NCBI RefSeq assembly: GCF_001548475.1
Contig: NZ_LRUJ01000001.1
Coordinates: forward strand, 62,001 to 126,000
DNA: 64,000 nucleotides
Direction of reading: 5' to 3'
Origin: Bordetella hinzii LMG 13501
GTDB taxonomy: Bacteria; Pseudomonadota; Gammaproteobacteria; Burkholderiales; Burkholderiaceae_B
In this document: piece after piece, positions 1 to 8,464 of the stretch
How positions within the stretch are numbered: the stretch's first letter is position 1
Layout: every line of letters starts with the position of its first letter
The notes under the pieces: model-generated
What the model was told of the DNA's origin: nothing
The model's input: the letters and a program-made list of their open reading frames with translations, nothing else
The model's database searches: none
Position numbers and translations under genes: made by a program

Positions 1-993
1 CGCCCGCTGGCGCAAATGCCCCTGACCGCGCGCGCCCATGAACTGTGGGGTCAGTTACCGAGCCTGATAGGCACCCATGGCGAATATGTGCGCAGCGGCC
101 ATCTCAAGCTGGCGCGCACCGAGCAGGACCTGGACGAACTCCGGGCCTATCGCGAGCGCACCGAAGGCTGGGGCATGGATCTGCGCATCCTCCCGGCCGA
201 CGCGCTGCGCCGGCGCTTCGCCTGGCTGGACCCCGGACTGGCGGGCGGCTCATTCTGCCCCGAGGATGGGCACGCCAACCCGCGCCTGGTTTCGCCGGCC
301 TTCGCTCAGGCGGCCATCCGCGCCGGCGCGGACGTGCGCGAGCAACAGCGCGTGGTCCAGACGGTCGCCGAGGGCCGGCGCTTCGTGGTGCGCACCGCCT
401 CGGGCGAGACAATCCGCGCCCGCTTCCTGCTGAACTGCGCCGGCGCCTGGGGCGGAGAGATCGCCGCCGCGTTTGGCGAACCCGTGCCCGAGACGGCCAT
501 CCATCCGCTCATGATGGTGACCGAGCCCCTGCCGGCCTTCATGGACGTAAGCCTGGGCATTCAGGGCGGCGGCATCTACGCGCGCCAGGTCGCACGCGGC
601 AACTGCGTGATTGGCGGCGGGCGCGGCGCGCTGCAATCCGACGGTTTTGCCCGTCCTTCGCGCAAGGAGGTCCCCGCCCTGCTGGCGCGTGCGGCCGCCT
701 TGCTGCCGCCGCTGCGTGGCGCGCAGGTCATCCGTTTCTGGACCGGCGTGGAAGGCAGTATGCCCGACCACAACCCGGTGCTCGGCCCAAGCAGCAAGGT
801 GCCTGGCCTGTTTCACGCCTTTGGCCTGTCTGGCGCCGGCTTCCAGATCGGGCCCGCCGTCGGCGAGGTGTTGTCCCAATTGGTGGTGGACGGCGTCTCG
901 TCCCTGCCCATCGATGCATTCCGCATCGAGCGATACACGGCCGCCGCTCACGCTGCCGAGTCTCAGTCTTCCCGTGAGCACACGCTGGAGTGA
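1..993 (+). CDS. FAD-dependent oxidoreductase, DAO family (N-terminus outside window)
   Basis: The frame is open from base 1 to a TGA at 991-993, so 330 residues of the C-terminal part are visible. The N-terminal FAD-binding Rossmann motif lies upstream of the window. NCAGAWGG near residue 144 and GLSGAGFQIGP near residue 275, with GVEGSMPDHNPVLGP just before it, are typical of the D-amino-acid oxidase/glycine oxidase/sarcosine oxidase fold, where the C-terminal loop lies over the flavin. Such enzymes oxidatively deaminate amino acids or secondary amines. The next gene, a PotD-like receptor, starts two bases after the stop, so the pair is one operon and the substrate is probably an amine or amino acid (inference). 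Confidence 0.85.
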   Translation, partial: RPLAQMPLTARAHELWGQLPSLIGTHGEYVRSGHLKLARTEQDLDELRAYRERTEGWGMDLRILPADALRRRFAWLDPGLAGGSFCPEDGHANPRLVSPAFAQAAIRAGADVREQQRVVQTVAEGRRFVVRTASGETIRARFLLNCAGAWGGEIAAAFGEPVPETAIHPLMMVTEPLPAFMDVSLGIQGGGIYARQVARGNCVIGGGRGALQSDGFARPSRKEVPALLARAAALLPPLRGAQVIRFWTGVEGSMPDHNPVLGPSSKVPGLFHAFGLSGAGFQIGPAVGEVLSQLVVDGVSSLPIDAFRIERYTAAAHAAESQSSREHTLE

Positions 994-995
994 AC

Positions 996-2063
996 ATGAA
1001 CAAGCATAAGCACGGCGCTCGCGCCAAACTGGGAAAATGGATAGCCGGCGCGCTGGTGCTGGCAGCGACGGCCACGGGCGCCCAGGCCCAGGAGAAAACC
1101 CTGTACGTGGGCATGAACGGCGGCGACATGGAGCGCGCCTTCACGCAGAATGTCTTCCCGGCCTTCGAAAAAGCCAACAATGTGAAGATCGTGGTGGTGC
1201 CCGGCACCTCCACCGACATTCTGGCCAAGGCGCAGGCCTTCAAGGACAAGCCGCAGATGCATGTGATGTTCCTGGACGACGGCATCATGGCGCGCGCGAT
1301 CAGCATGGGCCTGTGCCAGCAGATGACCGATGATCCGGTCTTCAAGGATCTTTATCCGAACGCCGTCATGAAGGACCGCATGGCCGCCGGCATCGATATC
1401 GGCATGACGGGCCTGGGCTACAACACGCGGATCTTCAAGGAAAAAGGCTGGGCGCCGCCCACCTCCTGGATGGACCTGGCCGACCCGAAGTACAAGGGCA
1501 AGGTGGTGTTCCAGTCGGCCGCCGGCAGCACCTTCGGGCTGCACGCCTTCCTGATGTACAACCGCATCGAGGGCGGCGACGACAAGAACACCGAGCCCGG
1601 CTTCAAGAAATGGGCCAGCACCATCGGGCCCAATGTGCTGGAATACATCCCCAACTCGGCCAAGCTGGCCGAGATGATCCAGAGCAACGAGGCGGCGATT
1701 TTCCCGCTTACGCCCACGGCGATCGCGCGCTTGAAAAAGCGCGACATCCCGGTAGAGTACGCCCAGCCCAAGGAGGGATCGGTCATTTTGATGGTGGGCG
1801 AATGCGTCATCGCCAACAACAGCGAGCCCGAGCTGTCGCAGAAACTGGCCCGCTACCTGCTCACGCCCGAGGCCCAGGCCGCGGCGCTGGAACATGGCGG
1901 CCACTTCCCGTCCAACCGCAAAGTCCAGGCCAGCGCGCAGAATGAAGCCATGCTCACCCAGTTCCAGGGCTATATGGCCAATGCCAAAATCCTCGACTGG
2001 GACGTGATCAACGCCACGCGCCCGGCCTTCAATGCCCGCTGGAACCGGACGGTGGAGCGCTGA
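996..2063 (+). CDS. ABC transporter periplasmic substrate-binding protein, PotD/spermidine-putrescine type
   Basis: 355 residues. The first 30 form a Sec signal peptide (basic start, hydrophobic stretch, ATGAQAQ cleavage region). The mature protein reads like family-1 extracellular solute receptors of the polyamine/iron type: [12 protein letters not shown] at the start, LGYNTRIF and [15 protein letters not shown] in the middle, [16 protein letters not shown] near the end. I chose the ATG at 996 because GGAG at 987-990 sits five bases before it; a GTG at 990 overlapping the previous stop is the alternative. No permease or ATPase of this system follows, so the other transporter subunits are elsewhere or upstream of the window. 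The ligand is unknown; the oxidase in front suggests an amine. Confidence 0.85.
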   Translation: MNKHKHGARAKLGKWIAGALVLAATATGAQAQEKTLYVGMNGGDMERAFTQNVFPAFEKANNVKIVVVPGTSTDILAKAQAFKDKPQMHVMFLDDGIMARAISMGLCQQMTDDPVFKDLYPNAVMKDRMAAGIDIGMTGLGYNTRIFKEKGWAPPTSWMDLADPKYKGKVVFQSAAGSTFGLHAFLMYNRIEGGDDKNTEPGFKKWASTIGPNVLEYIPNSAKLAEMIQSNEAAIFPLTPTAIARLKKRDIPVEYAQPKEGSVILMVGECVIANNSEPELSQKLARYLLTPEAQAAALEHGGHFPSNRKVQASAQNEAMLTQFQGYMANAKILDWDVINATRPAFNARWNRTVER

Positions 2064-2071
2064 ACCAACCC

Positions 2072-2094
2072 GGCCGGGCGCGCCGTGCCCGGCC
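2072..2094 (+). terminator. Intergenic hairpin after the PotD-like gene
   Basis: Arms GGCCGGGC (2072-2079) and GCCCGGCC (2087-2094) pair perfectly around a seven-base loop, followed by TCATTT. The T-tract is poor, so this may attenuate transcription or stabilise the upstream mRNA rather than terminate fully before the SDR gene. Confidence 0.35.
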
Positions 2095-2116
2095 TCATTT
2101 CGCAGGAATCCAAAGC

Positions 2117-2887
2117 ATGAAGGACACGCAGTTCAACTACCAGGGCAAGGTCGCCATCGTCACCGGCGGCGCGCAAGGCATCGGCGAGGCCTGCGTGCGC
2201 CGGCTGGCCCAGGACGGCGCCTCGGTCAGTATCTGGGACGTCGACCACACGCGCGGCCAGGCGCTGGCCGCCGCGCTGGGCGAGCGCGGGCAGTTCGTGG
2301 CCTGCAACGTCGCGCGCAAAGCCGAGGTCGATGCCGCGCTGGCCGCGACGCTGTCGCGCTTCGGGCGCGTGGACCAGCTCGTGAACAACGCCGGCATCGT
2401 CAAGCCGGCCCCCTTCCTGGAGATCAGCGAGGCCGATTGGGACCAGGTCATCGACATCAATCTCAAGGGCGCCTTCCTGGTCGGCCAGGCGGTGTCCCGC
2501 GCCATGAAGGCGCAGGGCGGCGGCGCCATCGTGCACATGAGCTCCGTCAACGCGGTGCTCGCCATTCCGTCCATCGCCAGCTACAACGTCAGCAAGGGCG
2601 GCATCGCCCAGCTCACGCGGGTCATGGCGCTGGCCCTGATCGATGATGGCATCCGCGTCAATGCCGTGGGTCCCGGCACCATCGCGACCGAACTGGCCAA
2701 GAACGCCGTGATGGCCGACGAGGCCGCGCGCGCGCGCCTCATGAGCCGCACCCCCATGCGCCGCCTGGGCGAACCGGCGGAAGTCGCCGATGCCGTGGCC
2801 TACCTGCTGAGCGACGCCGCCAGCTATATCACCGGCGAGACGCTATATGTCGACGGCGGCCGCCTGGCGCTGAACTACACGGTCTGA
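2117..2887 (+). CDS. SDR-family NAD(P)-dependent oxidoreductase
   Basis: 256 residues, the usual length of a classical short-chain dehydrogenase. [11 protein letters not shown] near residue 16 is the TGxxxGxG nucleotide-binding motif and NNAG near residue 90 stabilises the sheet. [21 protein letters not shown] carries the catalytic Ser, Tyr (YxxxK) and Lys. The C-terminal [10 protein letters not shown] is the standard family ending. It oxidises or reduces a hydroxyl/keto group of an unknown substrate. It lies 53 bases after the PotD-like gene and two bases before the hydroxyacid dehydrogenase, so it belongs to the same catabolic run. Confidence 0.88.
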   Translation: MKDTQFNYQGKVAIVTGGAQGIGEACVRRLAQDGASVSIWDVDHTRGQALAAALGERGQFVACNVARKAEVDAALAATLSRFGRVDQLVNNAGIVKPAPFLEISEADWDQVIDINLKGAFLVGQAVSRAMKAQGGGAIVHMSSVNAVLAIPSIASYNVSKGGIAQLTRVMALALIDDGIRVNAVGPGTIATELAKNAVMADEAARARLMSRTPMRRLGEPAEVADAVAYLLSDAASYITGETLYVDGGRLALNYTV

Positions 2888-2889
2888 CC

Positions 2890-3828
2890 ATGCGCATCAC
2901 CGTCGAATCGGGAGGCCCGGCGGCCCTGGAGCAGTGGCGCGGGTATTTCCGGGAATTCGACCCCGCCATCGAGGTAGTCGGCTGGGAGGCGGCGCGCCGC
3001 GACCCCGCCGGCATCGGCTATGCCCTGGTCTGGGCCCCCGGACCCGGCCGGCTGGCCGCCTTGCCGGACCTCAAGCTCATCGTGAGCGCCGGCGCGGGTG
3101 TGGACAACATCCTGGCCGACCCCTTGTTGCCGGCCTCGGTCCCCATCGCGCGCATGATCACCGAAAGCACCGCCGCCGTGATGGGCGACTATGTCCTCAC
3201 CGGCGCGCTCATGCTGGTGCGCGACGCCCGCGGCATGGCGCTGGACCAGGCGGCGCGACGCTGGCGCGCGCGCGAGAACCCTCCCTTGGTCAATGAAGTC
3301 CGCGTCGGCGTCATGGGCCTGGGGCAGATGGGCGCGCACACCGCCCTGCGCCTGGCGCAGGCCGGTTTCGAGGTGGCAGGCTGGTCGCGCACGCGGGCTC
3401 ACCTGCCCGGCGTGACTTGCTACGCGGGCCCGCGCGAGCGCGATGCCTTCCTGGCGCGCAGCGACATCCTGGTCTGCCTGCTGCCGGCCACCCCCGCCAC
3501 GCAGGGCATCCTCAACGCCGAGACTTTCTCGCGCCTGCCGCGCGGCGCCAGCCTGATCAACGCCGGACGCGGCAGCCATCTGGTCGAGAGCGACCTGCTG
3601 GCGGCGCTGGACAGCGGCCAGCTCAAGGGCGCGCTGCTGGATGTCTTCGACGTCGAGCCCTTGCCCGATGCCTCGCCGCTGTGGACCCATCCCGGCATCC
3701 TCATCACGCCGCACTATGGGTCCACCCCCTCGCGCCGCGATCGCGCCCGCAAGACGGTGGAAATCATGCAGCGCTGGGAACGCGGCGAAACGCTGGACCT
3801 GCTCTACGACCGCCAGCGCGGTTACTGA
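2890..3828 (+). CDS. D-isomer-specific 2-hydroxyacid dehydrogenase, glyoxylate/hydroxypyruvate reductase-like
   Basis: 312 residues, as in GhrA-type enzymes. The NAD-binding motif is VGVMGLGQMGAH near residue 139, followed by SRTR, where the Arg suggests NADPH preference (inference). The catalytic Arg lies in NAGRGSHLVE, the Glu in DVFDVEPLP and the His in TPHYGS, so the Arg/Glu/His set is complete. The likely reaction is reversible reduction of a 2-keto acid such as glyoxylate or hydroxypyruvate. It follows the SDR by two bases. An amine oxidase releasing a keto acid, followed by two dehydrogenases, makes a coherent degradation route, though the substrate cannot be read from sequence. Confidence 0.85.
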   Translation: MRITVESGGPAALEQWRGYFREFDPAIEVVGWEAARRDPAGIGYALVWAPGPGRLAALPDLKLIVSAGAGVDNILADPLLPASVPIARMITESTAAVMGDYVLTGALMLVRDARGMALDQAARRWRARENPPLVNEVRVGVMGLGQMGAHTALRLAQAGFEVAGWSRTRAHLPGVTCYAGPRERDAFLARSDILVCLLPATPATQGILNAETFSRLPRGASLINAGRGSHLVESDLLAALDSGQLKGALLDVFDVEPLPDASPLWTHPGILITPHYGSTPSRRDRARKTVEIMQRWERGETLDLLYDRQRGY

Positions 3829-3845
3829 CACCCCGCGCCGAACGC

Positions 3846-4820
3846 TCAGTTGACGGTCACATTGGCCACGCGGATCAGCTCGGCGTAGCGCGGCACGTCG
3901 CGCGCGATCAGGGCCTGGAAGGCCGCCGAGCCCTGTTGCGCCTCGGCCGGCGCCTGGGCGGCCAGCTTGTCCAGCGATTCGCGCACGGCGGGATCCTGCA
4001 GCGCCGCAGCCAGCGCGCCTTCCAGGCGCTTGACCACTTCCGGCGGCGTGCCGGCCGGCGCGGCGATGCCGTTCCAGACGCTCATATCGAAGGCTGGCAC
4101 GCCGGCTTCGATGAAGGTGGGCACATCCGGCATCTGGGGCAGGCGCGCCGCGCTGGCGACCGCCAGCGCGCGCACGCGCCCGCCTTCGTGCAGGGGGATC
4201 ATGGTGACGGTCTGGTCTATCACCGCATCGACCGTGCCGGCCATGAGGTCGGCGATCGCCGGACCCGCGCCCCGGTAGGGAATCTGCATCCCTTCGCTCT
4301 TGGTGACATGCAGAAAGTTGGCGGCGGCGATATGGCTGGTCGAGCCCGAGCCGGCGTTGCCGAAGTTCAGCGAATTGGCCTTGGCGTGCAGGCGGCCGAC
4401 CAGTTCGGACACGGTCTGTATGCCGCTGGCCTTGCTGACCGACAACACCATGGGCACGGTGGCCACCAGGCCCACGCCCACCATGTCGCGGCGCGGATCG
4501 AAATTGGACTTGGGATAGAGCGATGGCGCGATCGCCAGCGATCCCATGTTGCCAAAGGTGATGGTGTAGCCATCGGGCGCGGCGCGCGCCACCTTCTGAT
4601 TGCCTATCATCGTGCCGCCGCCGCCCAGGTTCTCGACCACGACGGTCTGGCCCAGGTCCTTGCCCATGGCACTGGCTACGATGCGCGCCAGGCCGTCGGT
4701 GGACCCGCCGGGCGCATAGGGCACGACCATGGAGATCGCGCGGGTGGGATAGGTCTGGGCGCCGGCGCCCGTCGAGACGAGGGCCATGCAGGCCGCCGCC
4801 AACCATACTGCTTTCATCAT
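3846..4820 (-). CDS. Bug-family tripartite tricarboxylate transporter substrate-binding protein (Bug 1)
   Basis: 324 residues starting MMKAVWLAAACMALV, with a Sec signal ending near GAGAQ. Family hallmarks are AISMVVPYAPGGSTDGLAR at the mature N-terminus (GGxxD ligand loop), PDGYTITFG, and PYRGAGPAIADLMAGTVD. Bug proteins bind carboxylates in the periplasm for TctAB-type transporters. Two in-frame ATGs lie after GGAG; the second (4817) has the better spacing. It is the last gene of a leftward unit with the beta-hydroxyacid dehydrogenase and CMD protein, and converges with the hydroxyacid dehydrogenase 17 bases away. The long open frame running on upstream is a shadow of the neighbouring gene, not a fusion. 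Confidence 0.92.
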   Translation of the reverse strand: MMKAVWLAAACMALVSTGAGAQTYPTRAISMVVPYAPGGSTDGLARIVASAMGKDLGQTVVVENLGGGGTMIGNQKVARAAPDGYTITFGNMGSLAIAPSLYPKSNFDPRRDMVGVGLVATVPMVLSVSKASGIQTVSELVGRLHAKANSLNFGNAGSGSTSHIAAANFLHVTKSEGMQIPYRGAGPAIADLMAGTVDAVIDQTVTMIPLHEGGRVRALAVASAARLPQMPDVPTFIEAGVPAFDMSVWNGIAAPAGTPPEVVKRLEGALAAALQDPAVRESLDKLAAQAPAEAQQGSAAFQALIARDVPRYAELIRVANVTVN

Positions 4821-4888
4821 TGTCTCCTGGCTTCCCCCATCTTCCTGGGGGATATCGTTCGCGGTGAGTGAAGGGGGGCCGCCCGCCG

Positions 4889-5794
4889 TCAGGCCTTGGG
4901 CTTGAGTTCGACGCCGGCCAGCGATTCGGACAGCCGCGCCACGGCGGTGTGATCCTGTCCCTGGCCCAGCGACTTGCCGGCCGAGGCCCACATCTGGCGG
5001 CACAGCGCCGCGAAAGGCGTGGGCGTGCCGGTGTCGTCGGCCATGCCCAGCGCGATGCCGAGATCCTTGACCATGAGGTCCAGGCCGAAACCCGAGTTGA
5101 AGGCGCGCGACAGCACGAATTGCTTGAACTTCTTCTGCGTGGAGTTGTTCATGCCGGTCGAGGCGTTGAGCACGTCCACGATGACCTCGGGATCCAGGCC
5201 GAACTGCTGGCCGATCAGCATGGCCTCCACGCCGATCAGGAAGCCGCCGGCCGACACCAGGTTGTTCAGCGCTTTCATGGCATGCGCGCTGCCCACCGAA
5301 CCGGTGTGCAGCAAGGAGCTGCCCATGGCCTGCAGCAGCGGGCGCAGGCGCTCCAGCGTGGCCGCCTCGCCGCCGAACATGATGGCCAGCTCGCCGGTGC
5401 GCGCGCGCGGCACGCCGCCCGAGACCGGTGCATCGACCAGTTCGCCGCCGGCGGCGGCCACGGTGGCGGCCAGCTTTTGCGTATGGGCCGGCACGCCCGA
5501 GCTCATCTCGACGATGACCGTGCCGGGACGCAGGCCGGCCAGCACGCCCTTGGGACCGCTCAACACCTGCTCGACGATGGCGCTGGTGGGCAACATGGTG
5601 ACGATGATGTCGCTCTGCGCGGCCAGCGCCTGGCAGTCGGCCGCCGCCTGACCGCCGATGTCGGCCGCGAAGCGGGCGGCCTGTCCGGGCGCCGCGTCGA
5701 AGACGGTCAGCGCAAAGCCGGCCTGGCGCAGCCGCGCGGCCATGGGCCAGCCCATGCTGCCCACGCCGATAAAGCCTACACGGGCCGCGCTCAT
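4889..5794 (-). CDS. NAD(P)-dependent beta-hydroxyacid dehydrogenase (3-hydroxyisobutyrate dehydrogenase-like)
   Basis: 301 residues starting MSAARVGFIG. VGFIGVGSMGWPMAARL is the N-terminal Rossmann motif. SSGVPAHTQ and DAPVSGGVPRA are the substrate-binding segments of the HIBADH/GarR/tartronate semialdehyde reductase family, and KALNNLVSAGG supplies the catalytic Lys. It oxidises a 3-hydroxyacid or reduces its semialdehyde. The start codon overlaps the stop of the upstream CMD gene as ATGA, so the two are translationally coupled. An earlier in-frame start would read through the upstream gene and has no ribosome site. Confidence 0.88.
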   Translation of the reverse strand: MSAARVGFIGVGSMGWPMAARLRQAGFALTVFDAAPGQAARFAADIGGQAAADCQALAAQSDIIVTMLPTSAIVEQVLSGPKGVLAGLRPGTVIVEMSSGVPAHTQKLAATVAAAGGELVDAPVSGGVPRARTGELAIMFGGEAATLERLRPLLQAMGSSLLHTGSVGSAHAMKALNNLVSAGGFLIGVEAMLIGQQFGLDPEVIVDVLNASTGMNNSTQKKFKQFVLSRAFNSGFGLDLMVKDLGIALGMADDTGTPTPFAALCRQMWASAGKSLGQGQDHTAVARLSESLAGVELKPKA

Positions 5795-6204
5795 GCCTGC
5801 TGCGCCTTGAAGGCGCCCTCTTCTTCCAGGACCTGGTTGGCGACCTTGAAGGCATCCAGGCCGGCCGGGATGCCGCAATACACCGTGGCGTGCAGCAGGA
5901 TTTCCTTGATTTCTTCGGCGGTCACGCCGTTGTTCAGCGCGCCCTTGACGTGCAGCTTGATCTCGGCGGGACGGTTAAGGGCCGTGAGCATGGCGAGGTT
6001 GAGCATGCTGCGCGTTTTTTTCTCCAGGCCCGGGCGGCCCCAGGCATAGCCCCAGCACCATTCCGTGGTGATGCGCTGGAAGGCCATCATGAAATCGTTG
6101 GCGCGGGCCAGCGAGCCATCGACGTATTCGGAGCCGAGCACTTCGCGGCGCAGCTGCAGGCCCTGGTCGAAGAGCTCCTGCACGGGGTTTTGTTTGTCTG
6201 CCAT
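5791..6204 (-). CDS. Carboxymuconolactone decarboxylase family protein
   Basis: 137 residues starting MADKQNPV, preceded by an excellent AGGAGGT at optimal spacing. The family signature is clear: KTRSMLNLAMLTALNRPAEIKLHVKGALNNGVTAEEIKEI then LLHATVYCGIPAGLDAF, as in 4-carboxymuconolactone decarboxylase PcaC. The single Cys in VYCG gives no CxxC pair, so an AhpD-like peroxidase role is unlikely. It is the first gene of the leftward CMD-dehydrogenase-Bug unit. Without other protocatechuate genes nearby it probably decarboxylates or isomerises a related lactone, which is inference. Confidence 0.88.
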   Translation of the reverse strand: MADKQNPVQELFDQGLQLRREVLGSEYVDGSLARANDFMMAFQRITTEWCWGYAWGRPGLEKKTRSMLNLAMLTALNRPAEIKLHVKGALNNGVTAEEIKEILLHATVYCGIPAGLDAFKVANQVLEEEGAFKAQQA

Positions 6205-6273
6205 GGAATTACCTCCTGAGGTGAGTGGCGGCCGGACGCGCCCGGCCTCATGGTTTTCGCTAACAGCCGTCAT

Positions 6274-6319
6274 ATTGTCAGACAATCTTATTGACAGTCA
6301 ACAAGACGAAAACAATAAT
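6274..6319 (+). promoter_or_regulatory. Divergent control region: two palindromes and a near-consensus promoter
   Basis: ATTGTCAGACAAT (6274-6286) is a perfect palindrome that fits the TNGTNNNACNA pattern known for FadR/FCD-type GntR regulators. A second perfect palindrome, TTGACAGTCAA (6291-6301), follows with centres 16 bases apart. Its first six bases, TTGACA (6291-6296), are a consensus -35 element; 17 bases later AATAAT (6314-6319) matches the -10 consensus in five of six positions. It would drive the rightward receptor gene at 6371. The GntR/FCD gene at 10989 is the obvious candidate regulator, and the site could also control the leftward CMD operon. Confidence 0.7.
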
Positions 6320-6370
6320 GGCCCCACCGGCTTGAACCGGCACGCAGAACAACACCGCGAGGAGACAGAG

Positions 6371-7594
6371 ATGCAACATCAACGGGATGCAGGCCTGCGC
6401 TCGCGCAGGTCTTTCATGGCGGCCGCCGGCACGGCCCTGGGCACGGCGGCGCTGGGGGTTCCCGGCCGGCTGCTGGCCGCGCCGGCCGATATCAACGTGG
6501 GCGTCATCCTGCCGCTATCGGGCGCCAATGCGCAGTTCGGCATCAATTCGCGCCAGGGCCTGGAGCTGGTCGCCGACGAGCTCAATGCCGCCGGCGGCAT
6601 CAAGTCACTGGGCGGCGCCCGGATCAAGCTGGTGATCGCCGACGCCACGTCGCAGCCGACCACGGCCGCCACCGTGGCGCAGCGCCTGATCACCAGCAAC
6701 CGCTGCACGGCCATCATCGGCGCCTATGCCTCCTCGCTGACCCTGGCCGTCTCCGAGGTCACCGAACGGCGCGGCATCCCGCTGTTGACCATGTCGTTTT
6801 CCGACATCCTGACCGAGCGCGGCTTCAAGCACATCTACCAGGTCGTCTCCAAGGGATCGGTGCTGGGCCAGGCCCAGTATGACTATGCCGCCGCCGTCGT
6901 GGCCGGCGCCGACAAGATCAAGAAGGTCGCCATCCTGTACGAGGACACGGCCTATGGCACTTCGCAGGCCGTGGGCGTGCGCAATGCGGCCAAGAAGGCC
7001 GGCGCGGAGATCGTGCTGGACGAGGCTTATCCGCTGGGCATCACCGACGTCACGCCGCTGATCAGCAAGCTGCGCGGCTCGGACGCGCAGCTGGTATTCC
7101 CCATCTCCTATCTGAATGACAGCCTGCTCATCATCCGCGTGATGCGCCAGCAGAAACTGACCCTGCCCGTCGTGGGCGGCGCGGCCGGCTACGTCATCCC
7201 GGACTTCGCCAAGGCGCTGGGGCAGTATGCGCAAGCCGTGCTGTCGATCGCGCCCGCCAACTACGACCAATCGCCCGAATACACCGAGCGCTACCGCAAG
7301 CGCTATGGCACCTTCATGCCGCACGAGGCGCTGGAGCACGCGGTCTGCCTGGGCGTGCTGGCGCAGGCGCTGCAGGCCGCCGCCTCCGACAAGCCCGAGG
7401 CCGTCTCCAAGGCCTTGCGCGGGCCGCGCTTTGACCAGGGCTGGGCAGGCGTCATGTCCGGCGGCGGCGTGCAGTTCGACGCCCAGGGGCTGAACACGCT
7501 GGCCCAGCCGGTGATGGTGCAGTGGCAGAACAACGAGCTGGTGTCCGTCTGGCCGCAGGCCCTGGCCCGGGGCAAGATCATCAGCGCCGGCTAG
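6371..7594 (+). CDS. Branched-chain amino acid-type ABC transporter substrate-binding protein (LivK-like)
   Basis: 407 residues. The N-terminus carries a Tat-type signal, SRRSFM, followed by a hydrophobic Ala-rich stretch and a cleavage region LLAAPA. The mature protein begins INVGVILPLSGANAQFG, the periplasmic-binding-protein-6 family opening, with AYASSLTLAVSEVTE and DTAYGTSQ in the expected places. GGAG at 6361 precedes the ATG. It delivers its ligand to the permeases encoded directly downstream. The Liv family also carries aromatic compounds, amides and short acids, so branched-chain amino acids should not be assumed; the neighbouring hydrolase and lactonase suggest a non-amino-acid ligand. 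Confidence 0.9.
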   Translation: MQHQRDAGLRSRRSFMAAAGTALGTAALGVPGRLLAAPADINVGVILPLSGANAQFGINSRQGLELVADELNAAGGIKSLGGARIKLVIADATSQPTTAATVAQRLITSNRCTAIIGAYASSLTLAVSEVTERRGIPLLTMSFSDILTERGFKHIYQVVSKGSVLGQAQYDYAAAVVAGADKIKKVAILYEDTAYGTSQAVGVRNAAKKAGAEIVLDEAYPLGITDVTPLISKLRGSDAQLVFPISYLNDSLLIIRVMRQQKLTLPVVGGAAGYVIPDFAKALGQYAQAVLSIAPANYDQSPEYTERYRKRYGTFMPHEALEHAVCLGVLAQALQAAASDKPEAVSKALRGPRFDQGWAGVMSGGGVQFDAQGLNTLAQPVMVQWQNNELVSVWPQALARGKIISAG

Positions 7595-7603
7595 GAACAG
7601 GCC

Positions 7604-8464
7604 ATGCAATTCCTCCAGGCATTGATCGACGGCATCCTGCTCGGTGGCGTCTATGCGGTGATTTCCATCGGGCTGACACTGGTCTTCGGCGTCGTGTCCA
7701 TCGTCAACTTCGCCCAGGGCGAATTCCTGATGGTGGGCATGTTCGTGGCCTATTTCGCATGGAAGCTGCTCGGGCTGGATCCGCTGGCGGGCTCGCTGCT
7801 GTCGTTCGCGGTGGCTTTCGTGCTGGGCGTGCTGACGCAGAAGTTCCTCATCGACCGCGTGCTGCGCGCCCCCGCGGTGGCGCAGATCTTCCTGACGGTG
7901 GGCCTGCTCATCGTCATGGAGAACCTGGCCCTGATCCTGTTCGGCTCGGAGTTCCGCTCGGTGCAGACCGCCTACCAGATGACGGCCTTCGCGGTCGGGC
8001 CCCTCTTGCTGTCGGCGCCCTATCTGCTGGCCTTCGTGGTGGCCGCGGTCGCCGGCCTGGCGCTGTGGTGGGTGCTGAAGAAAACCTGGTGGGGCATGGC
8101 GGTGCGCGCCACCGCCCAGGACCCCATGGCCGCGCGCCTGTCGGGCATATCCACCCATCGCGTGCACCAGCTGGCCTTCGGCCTGGGCGTGGGCATGACG
8201 GCGCTGGGCGGGGGCATCATCCTGCCCTATCTCACCGCCTCGACCACGGTGGGCGCGCAGTTCAGCGTCCTGATGTTCACCGCCGTGGTGCTGGGCGGGC
8301 TGGGCAGCGTGCTGGGCGCGGTGGTCGGCGGCATCGCCGTGGGCGTCATCCAGTCGCTGTCCTCGCTGGTGCTGCCCATGCAATTGCAGAACCTGGTGCT
8401 GTTCGCCGTCTTCATCCTGGTGCTGGCGGTACGCCCGGAAGGGCTTCTGAGGAAGGCAAGCTGA
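7604..8464 (+). CDS. Branched-chain amino acid-type ABC transporter permease (LivH-like)
   Basis: 286 residues, highly hydrophobic, with about eight membrane segments. The start QALIDGILLGGVYAVISIGLTLVFG, then VNFAQGEFLMVGMF and LGGLGSVLGAVVGGIAVG, are diagnostic for the LivH subfamily. It begins nine bases after the receptor gene and its TGA overlaps the start of the second permease by one base (TGATG). It forms half of the inner-membrane channel. Confidence 0.92.
   Translation: MQFLQALIDGILLGGVYAVISIGLTLVFGVVSIVNFAQGEFLMVGMFVAYFAWKLLGLDPLAGSLLSFAVAFVLGVLTQKFLIDRVLRAPAVAQIFLTVGLLIVMENLALILFGSEFRSVQTAYQMTAFAVGPLLLSAPYLLAFVVAAVAGLALWWVLKKTWWGMAVRATAQDPMAARLSGISTHRVHQLAFGLGVGMTALGGGIILPYLTASTTVGAQFSVLMFTAVVLGGLGSVLGAVVGGIAVGVIQSLSSLVLPMQLQNLVLFAVFILVLAVRPEGLLRKAS

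Noticed and set aside
2875-4806. Long open minus-strand frame of 643 codons over the hydroxyacid dehydrogenase and Bug 1 genes.
   Set aside because: It is antisense or out of frame to two genes with full family motifs, and its product is Arg/Gly/Ala/His-rich without any domain. Such frames arise from GC-rich third positions.
3846-5855. Apparent fusion of a Bug receptor with a long N-terminal region (669 codons).
   Set aside because: The upstream part is another reading frame of the dehydrogenase gene. The ATGs at 4820/4817 have a GGAG and begin a normal signal peptide.
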